NCBI GenBank assembly: GCA_003487005.1
Contig: DNFG01000013.1
Location: 1-17,271, forward strand
Length of the DNA stretch: 17,271 nucleotides
Reading direction: 5' to 3'
Origin: Bryobacterales bacterium
Lineage (GTDB): Bacteria; Acidobacteriota; Terriglobia; Bryobacterales; Bryobacteraceae
Both the position numbers and the translations under genes were made by a program. The notes under the pieces are model-generated. The model worked only from the letters and a program-made list of their open reading frames with translations, did no database searches and was not told the origin of the DNA. This document shows positions 1-6,457 of the stretch, piece after piece (position 1 is the stretch's first letter; every line of letters starts with the position of its first letter).

Positions 1-615
1 CCCCTGGGTGATGTCGTTATATTCGAGCGAGCGCCAGGAGTTGTTCCAGTACTGCTCGGTCGTGGTCAGGCTCAGCAGGACGCAAGCAACCAGCCAGCCC
101 CCGACGATACCCACGAAATCGGCCAGGATGGTCAGCAGCGGCAGCACGACGCTGGTGGCCAGCACGCGCGGCTTCACCAGCTTCATCACCGGGTCGGTGC
201 CCAGGGCGCGCATGGCGTCAATCTGCTCGGTCACCTTCATCGACCCAAGCTCCGAGGCCATGCCCGAGGCATTGCGTCCCGCCACCATCAAGGCGGTCAA
301 AACAGGGCCCATTTCGCGGACCAGAGTGATGGCGACGATCTGGCCGACCTGACTCGAGGCGCCGTAGGTTTGCAGGGCGCGCGACATCTGGAGGGCCATG
401 ACCGCGCCGCTGAAAAAGCCCGTCAGCAAGACCACCGGGAGGCTGCCGATGCCGATCAGGTCCATCTGGACGAAGACATCGTTCCAGTAATAGGGCTTCC
501 GGAAAACACCCCGGATGGTCCGCCCCGCGAGGACGATGAACTCCTGGAAGGTGAGGACGGGAGACTTGAGGATTTCGAACAAGGGGAGGGAGCCCTCGAC
601 TCCCGATGCTATCAT
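1..615 (-). CDS. mlaE: MlaE-type ABC transporter permease, N-terminal part (cut by window edge)
   Basis: This is the permease subunit of an Mla-type ABC transporter, which in Gram-negative bacteria moves phospholipids between inner and outer membrane with an ATPase (MlaF) and an MCE-domain protein (MlaD). Only the first 205 codons are here; the frame is open at base 1. The reading runs M-I-A-S-G-V-E-G, then a hydrophobic stretch around residues 48-66, the motif REMGPVLTALMVAGR, and the hallmark ELGSMKVTEQIDAMRALGTDP with VTEQIDAMR at residues 128-136. Two long hydrophobic segments follow near residues 150-185. Usual family length is about 250-260 residues, so roughly 50 C-terminal residues are missing. 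The ATG at 613-615 is the only good start after the amphipathic N-terminus; no clear Shine-Dalgarno is seen. The ATPase and MCE genes would be expected just beyond base 1, but this cannot be checked here. Confidence 0.9.
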   Translation of the reverse strand, partial: MIASGVEGSLPLFEILKSPVLTFQEFIVLAGRTIRGVFRKPYYWNDVFVQMDLIGIGSLPVVLLTGFFSGAVMALQMSRALQTYGASSQVGQIVAITLVREMGPVLTALMVAGRNASGMASELGSMKVTEQIDAMRALGTDPVMKLVKPRVLATSVVLPLLTILADFVGIVGGWLVACVLLSLTTTEQYWNNSWRSLEYNDITQG

Positions 616-655
616 ACCGGGCGGTTCACGCTGCCATCCCGGCGCAGGTGTTACA

Positions 656-1615
656 GTGAGCTTCGTGCAAGGAATTACTGCGATCGACGGCATTCGCGTG
701 GGTCATGCCACGGACCGCGAGGCCGTGACCGGGTGTACCGTCGTGCTCTGCGAACGGGGCGCGGTGGCCGGGGTGGACATCCGCGGCGGCGCCACCGGCA
801 GCGAGGAACTCGATGTGCTGAGCCCGTCCCACATCACGCCGCACATCCACGCCATTATGCTCAGCGGAGGCAGCGCTTTTGGACTCGAAGCGGCGAGCGG
901 CGCGCGGCGGTGGCTCGAACGGCGCGGCATTGGCTTCCGGACGGGCGCGGCGATGGTTCCGATCGTGCCCGGCGCCATTCTTTACGATCTGGGAATTGGC
1001 AAGGCGGGCGTCCGGCCAGGCAGGGAGATGGGCGAAGCCGCTTGCGAAGCCGCCACCGGCGGCGAAATCGAGGAAGGGACCGCCGGCGCGGGCACCGGCG
1101 CCACCTGTGGAAAGTTCTTTGGTCTCCGGCGTGCCATGAAGGCGGGCATCGGGACTGCACTGGCCGAAGCGGGAGCGATCAAAGTCGGGGCGCTGGTGGC
1201 GGTGAACCCAGTGGGGGATGTCCTGGACCCGGAGACCGGCCAGATCCTCGCGGGCGCCCGGACGGCGCCCGATTCGAGGGAGTTCGCCGATACCGTGAAG
1301 GCGATGAAGCAGGGTCTGAGCCGCGCCGGGGTGGGCCGGACGAACACGACGCTCGCGGTTGTGGCGACCAACGCGCGACTCACCAAGGTGGAGGCGAACC
1401 GGCTGGCCCAGTTTGCCCACCACGGCTTCGTCCGGGCGATCCGGCCGGTACACACGTCGATGGACGGCGACCTCGCGTTCGCGCTCTCGTACGGAGACGC
1501 AACTGCGCCACTCGACCTGCTTGGACTGCTGGCCGGAGAAGCCGTGGCGGCCGCGATCGCGCGGGCCGTCCGGGAGGCCACTCCCATCGCGGGTGTTCCC
1601 GCCCTCCGCCCCTGA
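656..1615 (+). CDS. P1 family peptidase (DmpA/NylC-type Ntn hydrolase)
   Basis: This is a 319-residue member of the S58/DmpA family, enzymes that cut themselves internally to expose a catalytic Ser or Thr and then act as aminopeptidases or amidases (NylC hydrolyses nylon oligomers). The N-terminal signature GIRVGHATD is at residues 12-20. Residues matching the NylC active site are present: K153 in TGATCGKFFG, N184 in VAVNPVGD, the predicted autocleavage pair N230-T231 in RTNTTLAVVATNA, and D270/D272 in the DGD motif. There is no signal peptide, so it is probably cytoplasmic. Start choice: GTG at 656 has AGGTG five bases upstream; GTG at 665 is also possible and sits 7 bases after TACAGT. The frame is open further upstream, but that part overlaps the divergent mlaE. 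Only about 40 bases separate the two starts. The natural substrate cannot be told from sequence. Confidence 0.9.
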   Translation: MSFVQGITAIDGIRVGHATDREAVTGCTVVLCERGAVAGVDIRGGATGSEELDVLSPSHITPHIHAIMLSGGSAFGLEAASGARRWLERRGIGFRTGAAMVPIVPGAILYDLGIGKAGVRPGREMGEAACEAATGGEIEEGTAGAGTGATCGKFFGLRRAMKAGIGTALAEAGAIKVGALVAVNPVGDVLDPETGQILAGARTAPDSREFADTVKAMKQGLSRAGVGRTNTTLAVVATNARLTKVEANRLAQFAHHGFVRAIRPVHTSMDGDLAFALSYGDATAPLDLLGLLAGEAVAAAIARAVREATPIAGVPALRP

Positions 1616-1728
1616 CCGCAAACCACTGATTCCAAGGCCCCACCACCCCCGCAAATTGTGCCGGGGACCCAATAGCAGCCGGCGGGGGGAGGTCCGCACA
1701 ATAGAATCAATCATTTACGGAGCTGGAC

Positions 1729-1745
1729 GGTACTACTCCGGTACC
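1729..1745. repeat. Small inverted repeat upstream of the first Gfo/Idh/MocA gene
   Basis: GGTAC and GTACC are separated by 7 bases in the 206-base gap 1616-1821. It could be an operator or a small hairpin, but it is short enough to be chance. The rest of the gap holds a TAGAAT hexamer at 1702-1707 and a TACAAT at 1810-1815 (listed separately). No terminator with a T-run is visible after the peptidase gene. Confidence 0.25.
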
Positions 1746-1809
1746 CAATTCAACACTTGTCCAAAGATTGCACCCGCTTCCCCCTTCGCCAGTCCGTCCC
1801 GGAACCCGA

Positions 1810-1815
1810 TACAAT
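1810..1815 (+). promoter_or_regulatory. Candidate -10 element (TACAAT) for a leaderless start
   Basis: TACAAT differs from the TATAAT consensus at one base and ends exactly 6 bases before the ATG at 1822, so transcription would begin at the start codon. No Shine-Dalgarno is present between them (ccctgc). No convincing -35 is seen. Confidence 0.5.
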
Positions 1816-1821
1816 CCCTGC

Positions 1822-2991
1822 ATGCAGCGCAGATCGTTTCTCCTCTCTTCCTCCGCCCTGCTGGCCGCCCAGGACCGCGTCCGGATGGGCGTGATCGGCG
1901 CCGGCGGCCGGGGCCGTTTCATGACTGGCGAATTCAAGGAGATCGGCGCTTTGATGAACGCCGTTTGTGACGTTTACGAGCCCAATCTGAAGGCCGGCCT
2001 CGCCGCCGCCAGCACTGGCGCCCGCGGCTACAGCGACTACCGCCAACTGTTGGAAAACAAGGACATCGACGCCGTCCTTGTCGCCACCCCCGACCACTGG
2101 CACGCCCAGATGGTGATCGATGCCGTTGAAGCCGGCAAGGATGTCTACGTCGAAAAACCGATGTGCCACACCATCGAGGAAGGGTACCGGATGGTGGAGG
2201 CGGTCCGCCGGACCAAGCGAGTCGTCACTGTCGGTACCCAGCGCCGCAGTTCGCCACTCTTCCAAGAGGCCGCGACGTTCGTGACACCGGAGCGCCTGGG
2301 GGAAGTCCGCCTGGTCACTTCGTGGTGGCTGAACCACCAGCGCGCGCTGTCGGAACGGAAGATCGAAGGGAAACTCGATTGGAAACAATGGCTTGGCCCC
2401 GCCCCGGCGCGGCCGGTCGATGACAAAGTGCTGTTCAACTGGTACTACTTCTGGGACTTCTCCGGCGGTTTGCTGATCGGCCAGGCGGCGCACATGCTCG
2501 ACGCCATTCAGTGGTTCATGCGCGCCGGTGCCCCGGTGGCCGTGACCTGCGCGGGCGGCCATGTGAATCTCGCCGGCGCCGAAATCCCCGACACCGCCTC
2601 GGTCACGCTCGAGTACGCGAACAACTTCATCGCCACTTTCACGCTGGGCTACAAGGCGATGCGCTACCACTTCCACAGCGACCAACTCGCCCAGTATCAC
2701 GGTTCCCGCGCCCGTTTCGACGCCGGCCGTGAACACTACGAACTCTACGAAGAAAATCCGAAGGAAATGGACCTGAAACCGGTCGTTTCAGTCAATAAAC
2801 CCGGCTCTTTCGGCCCCGCCACGCGCGACCACATCCGCAACTTCCTCGACTGTATTCGCACTCGCCGCGACCCCACGGCGCCGGTCGAAGAGGGTCTCAA
2901 AACCGCCATCGCCCTGATTATGACCATCGAATCGCTGCGAAAAGGGCGGCGAATCCGGTGGAACGCCGCCCTTCGCCAGATGGAATCGTAG
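1822..2991 (+). CDS. Gfo/Idh/MocA family oxidoreductase, RR-signal type (copy 1)
   Basis: The product is a 389-residue NAD(P)-dependent oxidoreductase of the Gfo/Idh/MocA family, enzymes that usually act on sugars, inositols or their derivatives. The N-terminus MQRRSFLLSSSALLAAQ is a very short twin-arginine-like signal. The Rossmann nucleotide-binding loop GVIGAGGRGRF follows at residues 23-33, then DHWH at 91-94 and EKP at 111-113, whose K112 is the usual catalytic lysine. The second-domain motif GGLLIGQAAHMLD (215-227) carries the family's His (H224) and Asp (D227). The region LDWKQWLGPAP (185-195) is typical of the Acidobacteria/Planctomycetes secreted subgroup. The ATG at 1822 is preferred over an in-frame start at 1768 because it gives the RR signal directly and has a -10-like hexamer 6 bases upstream. 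The stop lies 1 base from the convergent sigma gene's stop. Substrate is unknown. Confidence 0.93.
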   Translation: MQRRSFLLSSSALLAAQDRVRMGVIGAGGRGRFMTGEFKEIGALMNAVCDVYEPNLKAGLAAASTGARGYSDYRQLLENKDIDAVLVATPDHWHAQMVIDAVEAGKDVYVEKPMCHTIEEGYRMVEAVRRTKRVVTVGTQRRSSPLFQEAATFVTPERLGEVRLVTSWWLNHQRALSERKIEGKLDWKQWLGPAPARPVDDKVLFNWYYFWDFSGGLLIGQAAHMLDAIQWFMRAGAPVAVTCAGGHVNLAGAEIPDTASVTLEYANNFIATFTLGYKAMRYHFHSDQLAQYHGSRARFDAGREHYELYEENPKEMDLKPVVSVNKPGSFGPATRDHIRNFLDCIRTRRDPTAPVEEGLKTAIALIMTIESLRKGRRIRWNAALRQMES

Positions 2992-2992
2992 T

Positions 2993-3601
2993 TCAGACCG
3001 CCGCGTGAGCCGGGCTCAGGCGCTCGACCAGGAACCCCTTCATCGCGCGCCGTCCGCGGAACAGGTGGACCTTCACGGTGTTCACCGGAATCCCCATCCG
3101 TTCGGCAATCTCTTCCAAAGAAAGGTCTTCGAGTACCCGCAGGCGCATCGCCTCGCGGTAGGCCGGACGCACCAGTTTCATGCTTTCGCGGACCAGGGCC
3201 TTCAGTTCGCGCTCCAAGAAGCGCTCTTCCGGGTTTCCCGCAGCGGGCAACGCGACGCTCTTCGCCTCTTCATCGTCCCGGACCTGTTCGTCAATGGCGA
3301 CGAACGTCCGCCGGTTCCGCTTCCGCAGCAGGCTGAGCGCCTCGTTCATCGTGATGCGTGTCAGCCACGTGCTGAAAGCCGAATCCCCACGGAATTTGTC
3401 CAGATTCAGCCAGGCGGACGTAAATGCCTGTTGCACGGCATCTTCGGCGTCTTCCACGTGAGCGGTGATCCGCATCGCCGTCCGCCGCATCCGGGCCTCG
3501 TGGGCAGTCATCAGGGCGTTGAAGGCCGCGTGATCCCCGGACTGCGCCTTCTCGATCAGCGTCGTTTCCAATTCCTTGCGGGTTTCAGTGGTTTTCGTCA
3601 T
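2993..3601 (-). CDS. RNA polymerase ECF sigma factor (sigma-70 family)
   Basis: This is a 202-residue extracytoplasmic-function sigma factor, which redirects RNA polymerase to a specific promoter set. Region 2 spans about residues 25-97, with the polymerase-binding and -10 recognition helices in DAEDAVQQAFTSAWLNLDKF and STWLTRITMNEALSLLRKR. A charged linker (about 100-135) leads to region 4 (about 136-192), a helix-turn-helix with LSLEEIAERMGIPVNTVKVH for -35 recognition. The ATG at 3601 has a strong GGAGG (3607-3611) five bases upstream, the clearest ribosome binding site in the window. No anti-sigma gene (membrane protein with a zinc-binding N-terminus) lies next to it: downstream is the convergent oxidoreductase, upstream a divergent TolB/TPR gene. 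It may be an orphan, or controlled by something encoded elsewhere. Confidence 0.95.
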   Translation of the reverse strand: MTKTTETRKELETTLIEKAQSGDHAAFNALMTAHEARMRRTAMRITAHVEDAEDAVQQAFTSAWLNLDKFRGDSAFSTWLTRITMNEALSLLRKRNRRTFVAIDEQVRDDEEAKSVALPAAGNPEERFLERELKALVRESMKLVRPAYREAMRLRVLEDLSLEEIAERMGIPVNTVKVHLFRGRRAMKGFLVERLSPAHAAV

Positions 3602-3606
3602 CGGTC

Positions 3607-3611
3607 CCTCC
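3607..3611 (-). promoter_or_regulatory. Strong Shine-Dalgarno of the sigma factor gene
   Basis: GGAGG on the minus strand, five bases before the ATG at 3601. It contrasts with most other non-coupled starts here, which lack one, and shows that canonical ribosome binding is used by this organism. Confidence 0.75.
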
Positions 3612-3651
3612 TCGGCTTAACCAGAATGAGGGATTCGGGTTGCGGATCAGA

Positions 3652-3677
3652 GTGAGAAGCAGTTAGCTCACGGTGAG
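3652..3677. repeat. Repeated GTGAG/CTCAC half-sites between sigma and TolB/TPR genes
   Basis: GTGAG (3652-3656), CTCAC (3667-3671) and GTGAG (3673-3677) lie in the divergent intergenic region; the last two form a perfect inverted repeat around one base. It could be an operator for either gene, but no bound protein can be named. Confidence 0.3.
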
Positions 3678-3685
3678 GAGACGTG

Positions 3686-3691
3686 TACAAT
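3686..3691 (+). promoter_or_regulatory. Candidate -10 element (TACAAT) of the TolB/TPR gene
   Basis: TACAAT ends 20 bases before the ATG at 3712. Transcription from it would start near 3698, giving a leader of about 14 bases. It also argues that the upstream in-frame GTG at 3673 is not the start, since that codon would lie before the promoter. Confidence 0.35.
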
Positions 3692-3711
3692 TGGTTGAGG
3701 AATCGGGCTTT

Positions 3712-5511
3712 ATGGACCATGGCGAGGATCTGCTGCCCCCCGGAGTCACGCCTGAGCAGGTGGCGGACCTGCTCGACCGGATCTGTATTTCCCGGGAATT
3801 CGCCCAGTCCGGGCGGATGCGCCGGTTTCTCCGGTTCTCCGTCGAACGGGCGCTCGCCGGAGACCGGGATTCGCTCAAGGAATACACGATCGGGATGGAG
3901 GTCTTTGACCGGCCCTCCGACTATGACCCCCGCGTGGATTCCATCGTCCGGGTGGAGGCGCGCCGTCTGCGCCGTAAACTCAAGTCCTACTACGAGAAAG
4001 CGGGCACCAGCGAGGAAGTTGTTCTCACTCTGCCCGAGGGCAGCTACGCCCCGGCCTTCGAACGGCCCGGAACCGCCGGCGTGCCACCGCCGAGGCTGGC
4101 CGAATTGCCGGATCCCTCCACACTCGCCGTCCTGCCCTTTGTCAGCCTCTCCTCGGACCCCGAGAATGAGCACTTCGCCGACGGTCTCACCGAGGAACTG
4201 ATCTCGACTCTCGCCCAGGCCCTGCCGATGCGCGTCGCGGCCCGCACCAGCACCTTTCAATTCAAGAATCAGGCGCACGACATCCGCGCCATTGGCGAAA
4301 TCCTCGGAGTCGCGAAAGTCCTGGAAGGTTCGGTGCGCCGCAGCGGCGCCAGCCTGCGGGTCACTGCCCAACTCGTGAACGTGGCCGACGGGCTCCACCT
4401 CTGGAGCCAGCGCTTCGACCGCAAATTCGAGGACATATTCAGCCTCCAGGAGGAAATTGCCGGCGCCATCGCGGGCATCCTCCGGGTTCGTCTCGCTCCG
4501 GGTCCCGCTCCCGACTGGCGGCCTTCCACCGTCACCCCCGCCTCGGCCATCGTTCACATGCTCGAAGGCCGCCACGCCATGCAGAAGCTGACCCCGGCCA
4601 GTCTCCGCCATGCCCACGAGTGCTTCCAGCGCGCCATCGCCGAGGACGCCCGCTTCGCCGCCGCCTACGCCGGACTCGCCGCCTGCCTCCTGCAGATGGC
4701 CCTCTTTGGAGACGTGAACCCGGCGAGCATCGCTCCCCAGGCCAGAATGCGCATCCGCCAGGCCCTCGACCTCGACGAGAACATCGCCTGGCCGCATATC
4801 TGCCAGGGTTTCCTCAAATCCGCCATCGAATGGGACTATCCCGACGCCGAGGCCGCCTATCGCAAGGCCATCGACCTCCATCCTGGCATCGCCGACGCTC
4901 ATCACTACTACGCCACCACCTTGCTCGCGCCGCTGGGCCGGTTCGAGGAGGCCGAGGAACACCTCCGCGCCGCCGTCGCGATTGATCCCGGCGCCCTCGT
5001 ACCCAATACCGGACTCGGCATCGTGTACTATCTCCGCGGCGACAACGAAGCCGCCCTTGAACAGTTTGAAGCCACGCTCGCTCTCCACGCGGAATACTAT
5101 GGCGCCCACCGGATGATGGCCTACGCGCTCCTGTGCCAGGGCGATACCGAGGAATCGGTCCGCCTCCTCGAATCCGCCCAGTCCCTTGCGCCCGGCGACT
5201 CCCGCCTGCTCTCCGCCCTCGCCTACTGCTATGGCCGCGCCGGCCGTGCCGAGGCCGCCGGACACATCCTCACACAGTTGCTCGGCCGGTCCGGCGAAGG
5301 CTATGTTGCCAATTACGATCTCGCCATGGTCCATCTGGGCCTCGGCCGTCTCGACGAGGCCGCCACTCACCTCGAAGCCGCCGTCGCCGATCAGGAATGC
5401 TGGCTGATCTATACCGCCGCCGACCCGGTCTTCACCCCCTTGCGCGACCACCCCACTTTCCGCAAGGTCGTCGCGCGCGTCCTCGCCGGACTCAGCGTGC
5501 CGGGCGCCTAG
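3712..5511 (+). CDS. TolB/FlgO-like domain and TPR-repeat protein with an uncharacterised N-terminal domain
   Basis: The 599-residue product has three parts. Residues about 12-117 form a basic, helix-rich domain with the blocks RMRRFLRFSVERALAG, LKEYTIGMEVFDRP and DPRVDSIVRVEARRLRRKL, ending in LPEGSYAPAFE; this block is familiar from many Acidobacteria proteins annotated as TPR proteins or wrongly as adenylate cyclases, and I know no assigned function. Residues about 137-262 match the TolB N-terminal/FlgO-like domain (LAVLPFVSLSSDPENEHFADG, then VLEGSVRRSGASLRVTAQL and DGLHLWSQRFDR). Residues about 300-590 are tandem TPR repeats, a protein-protein interaction scaffold. No signal peptide or membrane segment is seen, so it is probably cytoplasmic. 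The layout parallels CadC-type regulators (DNA-binding head, TolB-like middle, TPR tail), so a regulatory role is plausible but inferred. GAGGAA about 9 bases before ATG 3712 supports this start; GTG 3673 is the alternative. The stop shares CTAG with the convergent gene. Confidence 0.85.
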   Translation: MDHGEDLLPPGVTPEQVADLLDRICISREFAQSGRMRRFLRFSVERALAGDRDSLKEYTIGMEVFDRPSDYDPRVDSIVRVEARRLRRKLKSYYEKAGTSEEVVLTLPEGSYAPAFERPGTAGVPPPRLAELPDPSTLAVLPFVSLSSDPENEHFADGLTEELISTLAQALPMRVAARTSTFQFKNQAHDIRAIGEILGVAKVLEGSVRRSGASLRVTAQLVNVADGLHLWSQRFDRKFEDIFSLQEEIAGAIAGILRVRLAPGPAPDWRPSTVTPASAIVHMLEGRHAMQKLTPASLRHAHECFQRAIAEDARFAAAYAGLAACLLQMALFGDVNPASIAPQARMRIRQALDLDENIAWPHICQGFLKSAIEWDYPDAEAAYRKAIDLHPGIADAHHYYATTLLAPLGRFEEAEEHLRAAVAIDPGALVPNTGLGIVYYLRGDNEAALEQFEATLALHAEYYGAHRMMAYALLCQGDTEESVRLLESAQSLAPGDSRLLSALAYCYGRAGRAEAAGHILTQLLGRSGEGYVANYDLAMVHLGLGRLDEAATHLEAAVADQECWLIYTAADPVFTPLRDHPTFRKVVARVLAGLSVPGA

Positions 5512-6404
5512 TCCATCCGCCGCAACAGCCTGTCGGTCAGCGTCCGCTTTTCCGGATGAAACGCCCGCGCCGCGCCCGTCAAGTAGGGGCGGAATTCCCG
5601 CGTCCACCACGGCAACAATCCCTGCTCGCGGATCTCCCCGAGCGTCCGCGCGTAGTGGTCGAGAATGTTGACCGACAGCAACTGCGATGCCCGCCGGGCC
5701 ACCGCCCGCGTCGAACGGCCCAACCACACAAAGTGCTCCGGCAGATTCGTCACCGCCGACAGCGCCATCAGCGACGACAACTCGAACACCGAACGGCCCT
5801 CGCTCACCGCCGTCGCCCGCAGATCCCGCCATTGCCGCTCGAGCGTCTCAATCCCCGGCCGCGGCATGCCTCGCAACGGATCCCGGACCGCCGCCCATTC
5901 CGCCCGCAATGCCGCCACGTCCAGCGGCGGCGTGTTGATCGCCTCGGCCGCCCGTCCCACTGATTCCTCCAGCGCGTCCAGGACCTGGTCCATCGAAGAC
6001 GGCTCGGAATCTGCCGGGATCAACCCCTCCGCCTTCAGCGATTCACCGATCTCGCGAATCAGATGCCGTCCGGCGCCCGTCACATCCGCGAACACCGCGA
6101 AAACCCACACCGGCGACGCGCGAAACGTCAATAATCCGATCATTTCCAGCCCGTTTCCGGCCGTCCGGCGCAGCAGGAAATCCTCCGCCAGCCGGCCCTC
6201 CGCCGGAAATGCGCCCTCGACCTCGCCCACCTGTTCGATCAGAAATCGCAGCACCGCTTCCACCATCGTCCGGTACAGCCGCGTCCGCCGAACCGCCGCC
6301 GGCAGCGCCGCCTCCCCCGCCTCCCGCAGCAGTCCGCCGGCCAGCGCCGAGGCCGAACGCAGCACCCGCTCCGGTAGCGACAAGATGTACTTCGCGGCGT
6401 CCAT
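5508..6404 (-). CDS. Conserved-looking hypothetical protein, 298 aa
   Basis: I do not recognise a named family. The protein is mostly alpha-helical, with many Arg, Ala, Leu and Glu residues. A moderately hydrophobic segment lies near residues 88-107 (LTFRASPVW followed by VFAVFAD), too polar to be a sure membrane helix. Acidic helices follow (LDALEESVGRAAEAINTPP, from about residue 142), and the C-terminus is basic (LTDRLLRRMD). There is no signal peptide. It is taken as real because the frame is open for its whole length, it fills the space between two confident genes exactly, and its stop codon interlocks with the TolB/TPR stop in a CTAG. The ATG at 6404 has no usable Shine-Dalgarno (GGAAG is only one base away) but has TAGGCT ending 6 bases upstream. 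It diverges from the second Gfo/Idh/MocA gene across 53 bases. Function unknown. Confidence 0.75.
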   Translation of the reverse strand: MDAAKYILSLPERVLRSASALAGGLLREAGEAALPAAVRRTRLYRTMVEAVLRFLIEQVGEVEGAFPAEGRLAEDFLLRRTAGNGLEMIGLLTFRASPVWVFAVFADVTGAGRHLIREIGESLKAEGLIPADSEPSSMDQVLDALEESVGRAAEAINTPPLDVAALRAEWAAVRDPLRGMPRPGIETLERQWRDLRATAVSEGRSVFELSSLMALSAVTNLPEHFVWLGRSTRAVARRASQLLSVNILDHYARTLGEIREQGLLPWWTREFRPYLTGAARAFHPEKRTLTDRLLRRMD

Positions 6405-6410
6405 TCTTCC

Positions 6411-6416
6411 AGCCTA
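6411..6416 (-). promoter_or_regulatory. Candidate -10 element (TAGGCT) for a leaderless start
   Basis: On the minus strand TAGGCT keeps the three most conserved -10 bases (T1, A2, T6) and ends 6 bases before the ATG at 6404. The match is weak in its middle bases, so it counts mainly as part of the pattern seen at other starts. Confidence 0.3.
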
Positions 6417-6445
6417 GCAGCCGTCAATCCCACGAAATTCGGTGC

Positions 6446-6451
6446 TAATTT
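6446..6451 (+). promoter_or_regulatory. Candidate -10 element (TAATTT) for a leaderless start
   Basis: TAATTT ends exactly 6 bases before the ATG at 6458. It lies in the only A/T-rich patch of the 53-base divergent gap 6405-6457, and no Shine-Dalgarno separates it from the start codon. Confidence 0.4.
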
Positions 6452-6457
6452 AGAGCC

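Noticed and set aside
370..1629. A 419-codon plus-strand frame overlapping the peptidase in another phase
   Set aside because: The product is an Arg/Gly/His-rich string typical of an out-of-phase reading; the peptidase frame has the full active site.
3712..5511. Adenylate cyclase, a common label for such TPR proteins
   Set aside because: No class III cyclase domain is present; only the TolB-like and TPR parts are shared with proteins so labelled.
3598..5832. A 744-codon open frame on the minus strand opposite the TolB/TPR gene
   Set aside because: It runs through the sigma start region and the next gene, its translation is Gly/Ala/Glu-rich without domains, and the plus strand carries clear TolB-like and TPR motifs. 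Long antisense frames are expected in GC-rich genes.
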